From Silvimonas terrae (GTDB lineage Bacteria; Pseudomonadota; Gammaproteobacteria; Burkholderiales; Chitinibacteraceae): 64,000 bases of DNA. Positions 16,515-26,377 of the stretch are shown piece after piece. Both the position numbers and the translations under genes were made by a program. Below the pieces are notes generated by a model. It was not told the origin of the DNA. It saw only the letters and a list, made by a program, of their open reading frames with translations, and did no database searches. Position 1 is the first letter of the stretch, and every line of letters begins with the position of its first letter. The stretch lies in NCBI RefSeq assembly GCF_014202765.1, contig NZ_JACHHN010000007.1, forward strand, positions 90,194-154,193, written 5' to 3'.

Positions 16515-18695
16515 ATGGCAAGTCAAGGCTGGCAGCGTAGAGACGTTCTTAAAATTCTGGGCGCGATGCCCTTGCTGACCAGTTTGCCCTCGTGGGCGGC
16601 GATAGCGCGGCCCCCTGCAGCGCCCCTGAAGCCCGTAACCGAGACGCTGTGGGACATCAAGGTGACGGATCCGTATCGCTGGATGGAAAATACCGATTCG
16701 CCGCAGTGGCAACAGTGGCTCAAGGGCCAGGCGCAATATGCACGGCAGGTGCTGGATGCCATTCCGGGCCGGGCGGCGCTGGCCAAACGGTTGTCCGAGC
16801 TGTCTGCCGGGGCGGAATCCCCCAATGCCATCATTCCGGCACCGGGGCGGGTGTTTTATTCCAAGCGCCCCAAAAATGGCGACAATTTCAAACTGTTCAT
16901 GCGCAATGATGGCGATGCCACCGAGCATTTGCTGCTTGACCCGACCGCCATCCAGATTGAAGGCTCCCATGTCGCGCTGGACTGGTGGTTGCCTTCGCCG
17001 GACGGCAAGTATGTGGTCTACGGCATGTCCAAAGCCGGCTCCGAGAACTCGGTGTTGCGCGTGCTCAATGTCGATACCAACACCAATTTGCCGGAAGAAA
17101 TCGACCGCACTCCGCAAGCGGGCCCGACCTGGCTACCCGACAGCAGCGGTTTCTTCTACAACCGCTATGCACCAGGGCGCAAACCGACTGATCTGAACTA
17201 CCAGCAAAACAGTGTGAACTGGCTGCACAAGCTGGGCACGCCAGTGAGTGATGACCAGCGCATGCTGGCCGCCAACCAGTGGCCGGGTGTGGTGGTAGAC
17301 CCGCTGGAGTTTCCGTTTATCCAGACCGATCCGTCATCGGACTACGTGCTGGCGGTATCGATGGGTGGCGTGCGTCTGGCTAACCCGTGGTACAGCGCCA
17401 AACTGGCGGATGTACTGGCCGGCAAGCCGGACTGGCGCAAGGTGTGCGATATCACCGATGACGTCAACAACGTGATCCAGCGCGGTGATCAGTTGTATCT
17501 GCTGAGCACCCACGGCGCGGCGCAAAACGGCCAGATTCTGCGCACCAGCGCGGCGATGCCCGATCTCCAATCAGCGCAAGTGGTGCGCCCGGCCGGCGAC
17601 GTGGTGATCAGTGCCATGACGCTGGCGCGGGATGGTCTGTATCTGCAATTGATGGATGGCGGCTACAACACCCTGAGTCGCATTGATGACGCCGGCAAAA
17701 ATCTGGACGTCAAACTGCCCTACGAGGGTTCCATTGACGGCCTGGGCACGCTATCGACCATTGATGGCATCTGGTTTACCGGTTCCAGCTGGCTGGTGCC
17801 GTTCACCATCTTCCGCTTTGATCCGGCCACAGGCCAGGCGACCGACACCGGCCTGTGCGCACAACCGGATGTCGATCTCTCTCTTTACGAAGCCCACCGC
17901 ACCTTTGCCATTGCCCGTGACGGTACGCGCGTGCCGCTGTCCATCGTCGCCAAAAAAGGCCTCAAGCGTGACGGCAAGAACCCGACGCTGGTGCAGGCGT
18001 ATGGTTCATATCAGATTGTCAGTTCACCGTATTTCTCCACCCGGTTTATTTCTTTCCTGGAACAAGGCGGCGTAATGGCGACCGCACATGTCCGTGGCGG
18101 TGGCGAGTATGGCAAGCGCTGGTGGCAAGCCGGCAAAGGCCCCAACAAGCACAACACCTGGGGCGATCTGATTGATTGCTGCAAGAGCCTGATCAAGGAC
18201 GGCTGGACCGATAATCACCACCTGGCCATCGAAGGTGGTTCTGCCGGTGGCATTACCGTCGGCCGCGCCATGACCGAAGCGCCGGAATTGTTTGCCGTGG
18301 TGGTGTCAGATGTCGGCGCATCCAACACCGTGCGCATGGAGTTCTCGCCCAACGGGCCGGACAATATCGACGAGTTTGGCAGCATCAAAAACAAACAGGG
18401 CTTCAAGGATTTGCTGGCGATGGATTCCACCCAGCACGTCAAGAACGGGACCCGTTATCCGGCCGTGTTGTTGACCACGGGCGTGAACGATCCGCGCGTG
18501 GCGCCGTGGGAAGTCGGCAAGATGACCGCGCGCCTGCAAAAAGCCACCACCTCGGGCAAGCCCGTCATTCTGAGTGTGGATTACGATGCCGGCCACGGCA
18601 TGGGCTCATCACGCAAGCAGATTGACGAGCATCTGGCCGACGAATACGCCTTCATTTTCTGGCAGACCGGCGTCAAGGCATTTCAGCCACGCTAA
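16515..18695 (+). CDS. Tat-exported prolyl oligopeptidase family protease (S9)
   Basis: 726-residue serine peptidase. The start at 16515 has AGGAG upstream and gives a twin-arginine signal (QRRDVLKILGA, Arg 8-9), so a folded protein should be exported to the periplasm. The N-terminal propeller begins DPYRWMENTDSPQWQQWLKG, typical of S9A. The C-terminal hydrolase domain has the nucleophile in GGSAGG (Ser576), an acid in TGVNDPRV (Asp659) and His694 in DYDAGHGMG. The family cleaves short peptides after proline. A longer frame upstream to 16281 overlaps a terminator and is not used. Confidence 0.93.
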   Translation: MASQGWQRRDVLKILGAMPLLTSLPSWAAIARPPAAPLKPVTETLWDIKVTDPYRWMENTDSPQWQQWLKGQAQYARQVLDAIPGRAALAKRLSELSAGAESPNAIIPAPGRVFYSKRPKNGDNFKLFMRNDGDATEHLLLDPTAIQIEGSHVALDWWLPSPDGKYVVYGMSKAGSENSVLRVLNVDTNTNLPEEIDRTPQAGPTWLPDSSGFFYNRYAPGRKPTDLNYQQNSVNWLHKLGTPVSDDQRMLAANQWPGVVVDPLEFPFIQTDPSSDYVLAVSMGGVRLANPWYSAKLADVLAGKPDWRKVCDITDDVNNVIQRGDQLYLLSTHGAAQNGQILRTSAAMPDLQSAQVVRPAGDVVISAMTLARDGLYLQLMDGGYNTLSRIDDAGKNLDVKLPYEGSIDGLGTLSTIDGIWFTGSSWLVPFTIFRFDPATGQATDTGLCAQPDVDLSLYEAHRTFAIARDGTRVPLSIVAKKGLKRDGKNPTLVQAYGSYQIVSSPYFSTRFISFLEQGGVMATAHVRGGGEYGKRWWQAGKGPNKHNTWGDLIDCCKSLIKDGWTDNHHLAIEGGSAGGITVGRAMTEAPELFAVVVSDVGASNTVRMEFSPNGPDNIDEFGSIKNKQGFKDLLAMDSTQHVKNGTRYPAVLLTTGVNDPRVAPWEVGKMTARLQKATTSGKPVILSVDYDAGHGMGSSRKQIDEHLADEYAFIFWQTGVKAFQPR

Positions 18696-18715
18696 GGCTT
18701 GAGGTAGCATCACCC

Positions 18716-18742
18716 ACGCCCGCCTCGCTGGCGGGCGTTTTT
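18716..18742 (+). terminator. intrinsic terminator after S9 peptidase
   Basis: ACGCCCGCC-TCGCT-GGCGGGCGT followed by TTTT, 20 bp past the stop and 22 bp before the next start. Confidence 0.9.
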
Positions 18743-18763
18743 CATTGTTATCGGGCCATCAGC

Positions 18764-19195
18764 ATGACCGTCACTATTTATCACAACCCCTCCTGCGGCA
18801 CTTCTCGCAACACGCTGGCGCTGATCCGCAATGCCGGTATCGAGCCGCAGGTTATCCAGTACCTGCAAACCCCGCCAGACCGCGCCCAACTGACCGCGCT
18901 GCTGGCCGCCATGAGCATGTCGCCACGTGCCCTGCTGCGCAAAAAGGGCGACGTGTATGCCTCGCTAAGGCTGGATAACCCGGCGCTGACAGACGATCAA
19001 TTGATCGACGCCATGCTGGCCCACCCCATCCTGATTGAGCGCCCGATTGTGATCACGCCGTTGGGCACGCGTTTGTGCCGGCCATCTGAACTGGTGCTCG
19101 ATATCCTGCCCGCACCGCAGCAAGGCCCGTTTAGCAAAGAAGACGGCGAAGTGGTGATTGACGCCAACGGCCAGCGCGTCGCCCATGAGCGATAG
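18764..19195 (+). CDS. arsC: ArsC-family arsenate reductase (glutaredoxin-coupled type)
   Basis: 143 residues, the usual length. The N-terminus MTVTIYHNPSCGTSRNTLAL contains the catalytic cysteine of the ArsC fold (Cys11). Later RPIVITPLGTRLCRPSE matches the arginine-bearing substrate loop. The family reduces arsenate to arsenite with glutathione/glutaredoxin, but it also includes Spx-like or YffB-like proteins. No arsR, arsB or other ars gene is nearby, so a resistance role is uncertain. It overlaps the Ogt gene. Confidence 0.88.
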   Translation: MTVTIYHNPSCGTSRNTLALIRNAGIEPQVIQYLQTPPDRAQLTALLAAMSMSPRALLRKKGDVYASLRLDNPALTDDQLIDAMLAHPILIERPIVITPLGTRLCRPSELVLDILPAPQQGPFSKEDGEVVIDANGQRVAHER

Positions 19196-19724
19196 CGGGC
19201 CCATCGCGCGCCACGACTTTGATACGGTGCTGGGGCGCATGATTGCTTGCGCCACCGACCGTGGTCTGTGTTTGCTGGAGTTTGCCGAGCGCCCGATCCT
19301 GGAGAAGGAATTCGCTGACCTGACGCGCCTGCTGCGCGCCCCGATCGTGGACACGGCGCATGAGTACACGCAAGAAACAGAGCGCCAGATCAACGCCTGG
19401 TTTGCTGGCGAGCGACTTACGTTTGATCTGCCATTGCATATGCCCGGCACGGCGTTTCAGCAGCAGGTCTGGCAAGCACTGCTGGCCCTGCCCTATGGCG
19501 CGACAGCCAGTTACCAGCAACAGGCAGCGCGCATCGGCCGGCCCGATGCAGTGCGGGCGGTGGGTGCGGCCAACGGCCAGAACCGGCTGGCGGTGATCGT
19601 GCCTTGCCACCGGGTGTTTGCCAAAAATGGCGCTCTGACCGGTTACGGTGGCGGCATTGAGCGCAAGCGCTGGTTGCTGGCGCACGAGGCAGCATGCCTT
19701 GCGCGCCAGCAGTCTCAAGCTTGA
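19185..19724 (+). CDS. ogt: methylated-DNA-protein cysteine methyltransferase
   Basis: Suicide DNA-repair protein that takes methyl groups from O6-methylguanine onto its own cysteine, 179 residues. Motifs: GTAFQQQVWQAL (DNA-binding HTH region), YQQQAARIGRPDAVRAVG, the active site IVPCHRV, and GYGGGIERKRWLL. The ATG at 19185 lies within the end of arsC (11-bp overlap). A TTG at 19158 is an alternative start. The coupling with an ArsC-like gene has no obvious functional reason. Confidence 0.93.
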   Translation: MSDSGPIARHDFDTVLGRMIACATDRGLCLLEFAERPILEKEFADLTRLLRAPIVDTAHEYTQETERQINAWFAGERLTFDLPLHMPGTAFQQQVWQALLALPYGATASYQQQAARIGRPDAVRAVGAANGQNRLAVIVPCHRVFAKNGALTGYGGGIERKRWLLAHEAACLARQQSQA

Positions 19725-20585
19725 TCAGGCTGCTGGTTTTTTGACGCGGAACACCACCAGCAAGCCGGCGATGATAATGCCCATGCCCAGCATGGCCCAG
19801 CCGGTCAGCGCGTTACCCAGCACCAGATAATCCAGCAAGGCCGTGACCACCGGCACCAGATAAAACAGGCTGGTCACGTTGACCAGATTGCCGCTGGCCA
19901 TCATGCGGTACAGCAGCATTTGTGCCCCCACTGACACCACCAGCCCCAGCCACAGCACCGAAACCAGCACCGTGCCGTTCCACTCCACCTGCATGGGCTG
20001 GAATGCACCCAGAATCAGGCATACCCCAAGGCTCATGGCGCATTGCAATGGCAACACGGCACCGGGAGATTGCTTGACCCGGCTTTGCACCAGCGCGCCC
20101 GTGGTCATGCAGGCCAGAGCCCCCAGCGAGAACAGCACGCCAGTGCCGCTCAGCCGGGCCACGATCAGGCTTTGCCAGACTACGAGCGCCAGCCCGCACA
20201 AGGCCAGCAGCAAGCCGGCCAGCCGCGCCGGGGCAAAGCGGCGTTCCGTCGCCAGCAGGGTTAACACCGGTTGCGTGCCCAGCACGGTCGCCAGCACGCC
20301 AGGCGTCATGCCGTGGGCCATGGCCTGGAAATAACATACCGAGTAGCAACTCATCATCAGCAAACCTGCGCCAGCTACCCGCCAGCGCGTGCCCGGCGCG
20401 GGTAGCCAGGCGCGCTCACGCCAACCCAGGATCAGCAATGCCGCCAGCGCTGCAGCAAAACGCAATGCCAGCAAGGCCATCACCGAGGCATGGTTCAGGC
20501 CCCAACGGGTAAACAGCGGTGCACTGCTCCAGAGCAGCACAAAAAACGTCATGGGCGCGGCCCAGGACAAAGTACGGATATTCAT
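19725..20585 (-). CDS. EamA/DMT-family transporter
   Basis: 286 residues with ten predicted hydrophobic helices arranged as two EamA repeats. Features are the N-terminal VLLWSSAPLFTRWGLNHASV and, in the second half, VTSLFYLVPVVTALLDYLVLG, the conserved helix pair of drug/metabolite exporters. The substrate is not predictable. ATG 20585 is chosen over an in-frame TTG 18 bp upstream. It converges on ogt, the stop codons being adjacent. Confidence 0.9.
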   Translation of the reverse strand: MNIRTLSWAAPMTFFVLLWSSAPLFTRWGLNHASVMALLALRFAAALAALLILGWRERAWLPAPGTRWRVAGAGLLMMSCYSVCYFQAMAHGMTPGVLATVLGTQPVLTLLATERRFAPARLAGLLLALCGLALVVWQSLIVARLSGTGVLFSLGALACMTTGALVQSRVKQSPGAVLPLQCAMSLGVCLILGAFQPMQVEWNGTVLVSVLWLGLVVSVGAQMLLYRMMASGNLVNVTSLFYLVPVVTALLDYLVLGNALTGWAMLGMGIIIAGLLVVFRVKKPAA

Positions 20586-21064
20586 GGGAAAACTCGTCTG
20601 CAAAAGTCATGAAGGCCCTGACCACGCAGCAATCACCGCGAGAGCAAACCAGAACAGTCAGGGACTAAAGCGGGCGCGAATCAGCGCACTGCAACGACAC
20701 GGGGAGGTGCCAGTGCAAGCACTGCGGCCACTGCAACAACCGCAGACGGCGGGGGCATGTTTGCGCACGCGTGCATACGCTCCGGCAGCGGGGCCGGGGT
20801 GGATGCCAGGTGATGAGCTAAGGCAAACATGGTGGATAGAAGCCTGATGGAAATGGCGTTAAATCAGCGCACTTATGCTACCAGAATACCCGCGCGCCCT
20901 GTCAATACGCGGCAAAGCGGGCGTCGGCGTATTCCCGCAATCGGTTGAGCTGGCAGCGGCTTGCAATCGCCAACACAGCATCGTTCATAAGCTTGCATTC
21001 ATGGTAATGGAGGCTATTGTTAGAAACGCTTTGGGCGACATTGACACTTCTGACAGGGGGCGTT
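20586..21064. other. intergenic region upstream of narK and EamA gene
   Basis: 479 bp between divergent genes. It must hold both promoters. I looked for an FNR-type TTGAT-N4-ATCAA site and a NarL heptamer pair before narK and saw none that is convincing. Confidence 0.5.
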
Positions 21065-22465
21065 GTGGCTAACAGGATCACGAAGTGGGAACCGGATAAC
21101 CAGGCCTTCTGGGCCGCCGGTGGTGAGCGGATCGCCAAGCGCAATTTATGGATTTCCATCCCCTGTCTGTTGCTGGCTTTTTCCACCTGGGTGATCTGGA
21201 GCGTGGTGGTACTGAAGATGCCGCAGGTGGGGTTTCAGTACACCAAAAACCAGCTTTTCATGCTGACCGCCTTGCCCAGCCTGTCTGGCGCCACCTTGCG
21301 GATTTTCTACAGTTTCATGCCCTCGCTGATAGGCGGGCGCAAATGGACCACCATTTCAACCGCCAGTTTGCTGATCCCCTCGCTCTGGCTGGGCTTTGCC
21401 TTGCAAGACCCCACGACACCGTTCTCCGTCATGCTGATCATTGCGCTGTTGTGCGGCTTTGGTGGCGGCAATTTCTCCAGCTCCATGGCCAACATTGCGT
21501 GGTTCTTTCCCAAAGCCCGCAAGGGCTGGGCCAACGGCATGAACGCCGGTCTGGGTAACCTGGGCGTGTCGGTCATGCAGTTTCTGGTGCCGATTGTGAT
21601 CACCATGAGCGTGTTTGGCGCGCTGGGTGGGCAGCCCCAAATCTATACGCAAAATGGTGCTGAACATCAGATGTGGCTGCAAAACGCCGGCTTTATCTGG
21701 GTGCCGTTTGTCATCGCCGCCACGCTGGCGGCCTGGTTTGGCATGAACGATCTGGCCACGGCCGAGGCCACGGTGGCAGAACAGGCCGTCATCTTCAAAC
21801 GGCTGGATAACTGGCTGATGTGCTGGCTCTATCTGGGCACATTCGGCAGTTTTATCGGCTTTTCTGCCGGCTTTGCCTTGCTGACCAAAACCCAGTTTCC
21901 GGATATCCAGGTCACGGATTACGCCTTTATCGGCCCGTTGATCGGAGCGATTATCCGGCCGGTGGGCGGCACCGTATCAGACAAACTGGGGGGCGGTGCG
22001 CGCGTCACCATGTGGGTGTTTGTGCTCATGACCCTGGCCATTTTTGGCGTGCTGTTTTTTCTGCCGCACACCGGTGCAGATGGCAACCCGGTCGGCGGTA
22101 GTTTCTGGGGCTTTTTCCTGATGTTCCAGGCGCTGTTTTTGCTGTCGGGCATTGGCAATGGCTCTACCTACAAAATGATCCCGGTGATTTTCCCGCGCCT
22201 GGCCAAAAAAGAGGCTGAAGGCAAAGGTGAGGCGGCGCAGCAGAAAGCCGTGCTGGATGGCGCGGTAGAAGCGGCGGCGGCAGGCGGTTTTATTAGCGCT
22301 ATCGGGGCGTACGGCGGGTATTTCATTCCGCAAAGCTTTGGCATTTCGATGAATGCCACGGGCTCTGCCGAGGCGGCGCTGTATGCCTTTATCGTGTTCT
22401 ACATCACCTGTGTCTTGTTGTGCTGGTGGCGTTATGCCCGCAAGGGCGCAGCCATGCCCTGCTGA
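21065..22465 (+). CDS. narK: nitrate/nitrite antiporter NarK
   Basis: Major-facilitator transporter of the inner membrane bringing nitrate to the NarG site and exporting nitrite, 466 residues. Signatures: RNLWISIPCLLLAF near the N-terminus, GGNFSSSMANIAWFFPK and GWANGMNAGLGNLG (NNP nitrate-signature type), and GPLIGAIIRPVGGTVSD. The GTG at 21065 has GGGGG upstream and starts at the usual family position before WEPDNQAFW; no ATG is available. It directly precedes narGHJI on the same strand. Confidence 0.95.
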   Translation: MANRITKWEPDNQAFWAAGGERIAKRNLWISIPCLLLAFSTWVIWSVVVLKMPQVGFQYTKNQLFMLTALPSLSGATLRIFYSFMPSLIGGRKWTTISTASLLIPSLWLGFALQDPTTPFSVMLIIALLCGFGGGNFSSSMANIAWFFPKARKGWANGMNAGLGNLGVSVMQFLVPIVITMSVFGALGGQPQIYTQNGAEHQMWLQNAGFIWVPFVIAATLAAWFGMNDLATAEATVAEQAVIFKRLDNWLMCWLYLGTFGSFIGFSAGFALLTKTQFPDIQVTDYAFIGPLIGAIIRPVGGTVSDKLGGGARVTMWVFVLMTLAIFGVLFFLPHTGADGNPVGGSFWGFFLMFQALFLLSGIGNGSTYKMIPVIFPRLAKKEAEGKGEAAQQKAVLDGAVEAAAAGGFISAIGAYGGYFIPQSFGISMNATGSAEAALYAFIVFYITCVLLCWWRYARKGAAMPC

Positions 22466-22512
22466 GCTGCGTATTGGCCCCGCAGGCGCGATAAATAGCA
22501 ATGCTCCGGTTC

Positions 22513-22584
22513 CGTAGGGTGGATTCGGAGTGCAGCGACAATCCACCGCAGCAACGGCGGATTGCTACGCGAATCCACCCTACG
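22513..22584. repeat. nested inverted repeat between narK and narG
   Basis: CGTAGGGTGGATTCG (22513-22527) pairs perfectly with CGAATCCACCCTACG (22570-22584). Inside, CAATCCACCG (22539-22548) pairs with CGGCGGATTG (22555-22564) with one wobble. Fragments of the same element occur near 26501-26535 and 31266-31302. Confidence 0.9.
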
Positions 22585-22624
22585 ACTGGTACCAGACCTG
22601 ACCATTCACTTGCCGGGGCAAGTC

Positions 22625-25600
22625 ATGAGCCATTTTCTTGATCGACTGACCTTCTTCACCCAGAAACGCGAGCCGTTTTCCAACGGTCATGGCGAGATGC
22701 GGGCCGAAGACCGGCAATGGGAAGACGCCTACCGCCTGCGCTGGCAGCACGACAAAATCGTGCGCTCTACGCATGGCGTGAACTGTACGGGTTCCTGTTC
22801 CTGGAAAATCTACGTCAAGGGCGGCATTGTGACGTGGGAAACCCAGCAAACCGACTACCCGCGTACGCGCCCGGACATGCCCAATCACGAGCCGCGCGGA
22901 TGTTCGCGCGGGGCGTCCTATAGCTGGTATCTGTACAGCGCCAACCGCATCAAATACCCCATGATCCGCGGCCGACTGGTGCGGCTGTGGCGTGAGGCCC
23001 GCAAGACGCTGGCCCCGGTTGAGGCGTGGAAATCCATCGTCGAAGACCCGGCCAAAACGCAGCAATACAAAGAGATTCGCGGCCGGGGCGGCTTTGTGCG
23101 CGCCACGTGGGAAGAAGCCAACGAGATCGTTGCCGCCGCCAATATCTACACCATCAAGACTCACGGCCCGGACCGGATCATTGGTTTCTCGCCCATTCCG
23201 GCCATGAGCATGGTCAGTTACGCCGCCGGCGGCCGTTATCTGAGTTTGCTGGGCGGCACGCTGATGTCGTTTTACGACTGGTACTGCGACTTGCCGCCTT
23301 CCAGCCCGCAAACCTGGGGCGAACAGACCGACGTGCCCGAATCAGCCGATTGGTACAACTCGGCCTTCATCATTGCCTGGGGCTCCAACGTGCCGCAGAC
23401 GCGCACGCCAGACGCCCATTTCTTTGTTGAGGCCCGTTACAACGGCACCAAGATCGTGGCGGTAACGCCCGATTACTCGGAAGTCGCCAAGCTCTCTGAT
23501 ATCTGGCTGCATCCCAAACAAGGCACCGACGCCGCGCTAGGCATGGCTATGGGCCACGTGATCCTCAACGAGTTTCACGTCAAACGCACCGTCCCCTATT
23601 TTGATGACTACTGCCGCCGCCTGACCGATTTGCCCTTGCTGGTGCAACTGAAGAAACACGGTGAGCACTGGGTTGCTGACCGTTTTTTGCGTGCGTCCGA
23701 CTTTGCCGATCACCTGAACCAGGCCAATAACCCCGAGTGGAAAACCGTCGGTTTTGACGAAACCAGCCAGCGCTTTGTAGCGCCCCAGGGTTCGATTGGC
23801 TACCGCTGGGGTCAGCAGGTAGAAGGTGATCTGGGCAAGTGGAACCTGGAACAGAAAGACGGCGCGGGTAGTGAGGTGAAACTGGCGCTCAGCCTGCTCG
23901 AAGCCAAAGAGGATGTGGTGGGCGTCGCCTTCCCCTATTTCGGGGCAGAGGAACACGAACACTTTGCCCACAACGATCAGGGCGGCGATGTGCTGGTGCG
24001 CAATGTGCCGGTGAAACATGTGGGCGAGACACTGGTGACCACCGTGTTTGACCTGATGTGCGCCAATTACGGTATCGAGCGCGGCCTGGGCGGTCAGGCG
24101 GCACAGAGTTACGACGATGACATTGCCTACACACCCAAGTGGCAAGAAAAGATCACCGGCGTGCCGCCCGACAAGGTGATTGAAATTGCCCGCCAGTTTG
24201 CGCAGTCGGCCGAGAAAACCGAAGGCCGCAGCATGGTGATCATCGGCGCTGCCATGAATCACTGGTATCACCAGGACATGAACTACCGCGCCGCCATCAA
24301 CATGCTGATGTTGTGTGGTTGCATTGGCAAAAGCGGTGGTGGCTGGGCGCATTACGTGGGCCAGGAAAAACTGCGTCCGCAAACCGGCTGGACCGCACTG
24401 GCCTTTGCGCTGGACTGGTCCCGTCCGCCACGCCATATGAACAGCACGTCGTTCTTTTATGCGCATACCGATCAATGGCGTTACGAATCGCTCACCACGG
24501 CGGAAGTGCTCTCGCCCCTGGCCGACACCAGCCGTTATGGCAAAACGCTGATCGACTGCAATGTGCGCGCCGAGCGCATGGGCTGGCTGCCTTCTTCACC
24601 GCAGATCAACGTCAACCCGCTGAGCGTGGCTGGCAAAGCGGCGGCGGCGGGGGTTGAACCCAAAGACTGGCTAGTGCAGCAACTGAAATCCGGCCAGACC
24701 CGCATGGCCTGCGAAGACCCGGACGCGCCGGAGAATTTTCCGCGCAATCTGTTTGTGTGGCGCTCTAACCTGTTTGGCTCATCCGGCAAGGGGCATGAGT
24801 ATTTCCTCAAGCATTTTGTCGGCGCGCAGCATGGCATTCAGCAAGGCGATATGGGCGAAACCGGCGGTGAGAAGCCGGAAGAAGTGGTGTGGCATGACAA
24901 GGCGCCGGAAGGAAAGCTGGACCTGATCACCACGCTGGATTTCCGCATGAGCACGACTTGTCTGTATTCAGACATTGTGCTGCCCACGGCCACCTGGTAT
25001 GAAAAGAACGACCTTAATACCAGCGATATGCATCCGTTTATTCACCCGCTGTCTGCCGCCGTCGACCCCATCTGGCAAAGCCGCAGCGACTGGGAAATCT
25101 ACAAAGGGTTTGCGAAGAAATTCTCCGAACTCGTCCCCGGCTATCTGGGCGTGGAAAAAGACATGGTGCTGGTGCCGCTGCAACACGACACCCCCGGGGA
25201 ACTCTCCCAGCCATTCAATGTGGAAGACTGGAAAAAAGGCGAGTGCGAGCTGATCCCCGGCAAGACCGCGCCCAATATGGTGATGGTGGAGCGGGACTAC
25301 CCCAACGTGTACAAGCGCTTTACCGCACTCGGCCCGTTGATGAAAAAACTGGGGAACGGCGGCAAGGGCATCAACTGGAACACCGAACACGAGGTGGATG
25401 GGCTAGGCAAACTGAACCGGCTGGTGACGGAAGAAGGCGTCAGCAAGGGCTTGCCGCGCATCGAAACCGACATTGATGCCGCCGAAACCATCATGCAACT
25501 GGCGCCGGAAACCAATGGCGAAGTGGCGGTGAAAGCCTGGCAAGCGCTGGAGAAATTCACCGGCCGCCAGCACAGCCATCTGGCCGATGTGCGCGAAGAC

Positions 25601-26377
25601 GAGAAGATTCGCTATCGGGATATCCAGGCCCAGCCGCGCAAGATCATCAGTTCCCCCACCTGGTCTGGTATTGAGAGCGAGCACGTCAGCTACACCGCCG
25701 GGTATACCAATGTGCATGAACTGATCCCCTGGCGCACCATCACCGGCCGCCAGCAGTTCTACCAGGACCACCGCTGGATGATCGACTTTGGTGAAGGTCT
25801 GGTGAGCTATCGCCCGCCGATTGACACCCGCACCGTCACGCAACTGCTGGGCAAGCAAGCCAACGGCTTTCCGGAAATCACCCTCAACTTCATTACGCCA
25901 CACCAGAAATGGGGCATTCACTCTACCTATACCGACAACCTGATCATGCTGACCCTGAGCCGGGGCGGCCCGATTGTGTGGCTATCTGAAGTGGACGCGC
26001 AAAAGGTGGGGATTGAAGACAACGACTGGATCGAACTCTTCAACGTCAACGGCGCCATCGCCGCCCGCGCCGTGGTCAGCCAGCGGGTGAAAGAAGGCAT
26101 GTGCATGATGTACCACGCGCAGGAAAAGATTGTGAATGTGCCGGTGTCTGAGGTCACCAAACACCGTGGCGGCATTCATAACTCGGTCACCCGCGCGGTG
26201 CTTAAACCCACGCACATGATTGGCGGCTATGCCCAGCTTTCCTACGGGTTTAACTACTACGGGACGGTGGGTTCCAACCGGGATGAGTTTGTGATTGTGC
26301 GCAAGATGAACCGGGTGAACTGGGCGGATGCGGCGGAGGATCATGTGGCGGCGCTGGATGTGGATAGGGCGACGTGA
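22625..26377 (+). CDS. narG: respiratory nitrate reductase alpha subunit
   Basis: Catalytic molybdenum subunit (1250 residues) of membrane-bound nitrate reductase, cytoplasmic face, reducing nitrate to nitrite. The N-terminus MSHFLDRLTFF is canonical. The FS0 [4Fe-4S] site is HGVNCTGSC plus the downstream Cys in EPRGCSRG (histidine ligand type). The molybdenum ligand Asp is in MSFYDWYCDLPPSSPQTWGE. ATG 22625 follows GGGGCAAG and is preferred over the longer in-frame extension, which runs through the 22513-22584 repeat. It is separated from narH by about 750 bp of repeats, unlike the usual tight spacing. Confidence 0.97.
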   Translation: MSHFLDRLTFFTQKREPFSNGHGEMRAEDRQWEDAYRLRWQHDKIVRSTHGVNCTGSCSWKIYVKGGIVTWETQQTDYPRTRPDMPNHEPRGCSRGASYSWYLYSANRIKYPMIRGRLVRLWREARKTLAPVEAWKSIVEDPAKTQQYKEIRGRGGFVRATWEEANEIVAAANIYTIKTHGPDRIIGFSPIPAMSMVSYAAGGRYLSLLGGTLMSFYDWYCDLPPSSPQTWGEQTDVPESADWYNSAFIIAWGSNVPQTRTPDAHFFVEARYNGTKIVAVTPDYSEVAKLSDIWLHPKQGTDAALGMAMGHVILNEFHVKRTVPYFDDYCRRLTDLPLLVQLKKHGEHWVADRFLRASDFADHLNQANNPEWKTVGFDETSQRFVAPQGSIGYRWGQQVEGDLGKWNLEQKDGAGSEVKLALSLLEAKEDVVGVAFPYFGAEEHEHFAHNDQGGDVLVRNVPVKHVGETLVTTVFDLMCANYGIERGLGGQAAQSYDDDIAYTPKWQEKITGVPPDKVIEIARQFAQSAEKTEGRSMVIIGAAMNHWYHQDMNYRAAINMLMLCGCIGKSGGGWAHYVGQEKLRPQTGWTALAFALDWSRPPRHMNSTSFFYAHTDQWRYESLTTAEVLSPLADTSRYGKTLIDCNVRAERMGWLPSSPQINVNPLSVAGKAAAAGVEPKDWLVQQLKSGQTRMACEDPDAPENFPRNLFVWRSNLFGSSGKGHEYFLKHFVGAQHGIQQGDMGETGGEKPEEVVWHDKAPEGKLDLITTLDFRMSTTCLYSDIVLPTATWYEKNDLNTSDMHPFIHPLSAAVDPIWQSRSDWEIYKGFAKKFSELVPGYLGVEKDMVLVPLQHDTPGELSQPFNVEDWKKGECELIPGKTAPNMVMVERDYPNVYKRFTALGPLMKKLGNGGKGINWNTEHEVDGLGKLNRLVTEEGVSKGLPRIETDIDAAETIMQLAPETNGEVAVKAWQALEKFTGRQHSHLADVREDEKIRYRDIQAQPRKIISSPTWSGIESEHVSYTAGYTNVHELIPWRTITGRQQFYQDHRWMIDFGEGLVSYRPPIDTRTVTQLLGKQANGFPEITLNFITPHQKWGIHSTYTDNLIMLTLSRGGPIVWLSEVDAQKVGIEDNDWIELFNVNGAIAARAVVSQRVKEGMCMMYHAQEKIVNVPVSEVTKHRGGIHNSVTRAVLKPTHMIGGYAQLSYGFNYYGTVGSNRDEFVIVRKMNRVNWADAAEDHVAALDVDRAT

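Noticed and set aside
20586-21064. FNR/NarL sites before narK
   Set aside because: Expected on biological grounds, but no TTGAT-N4-ATCAA-like site or heptamer pair was convincing.
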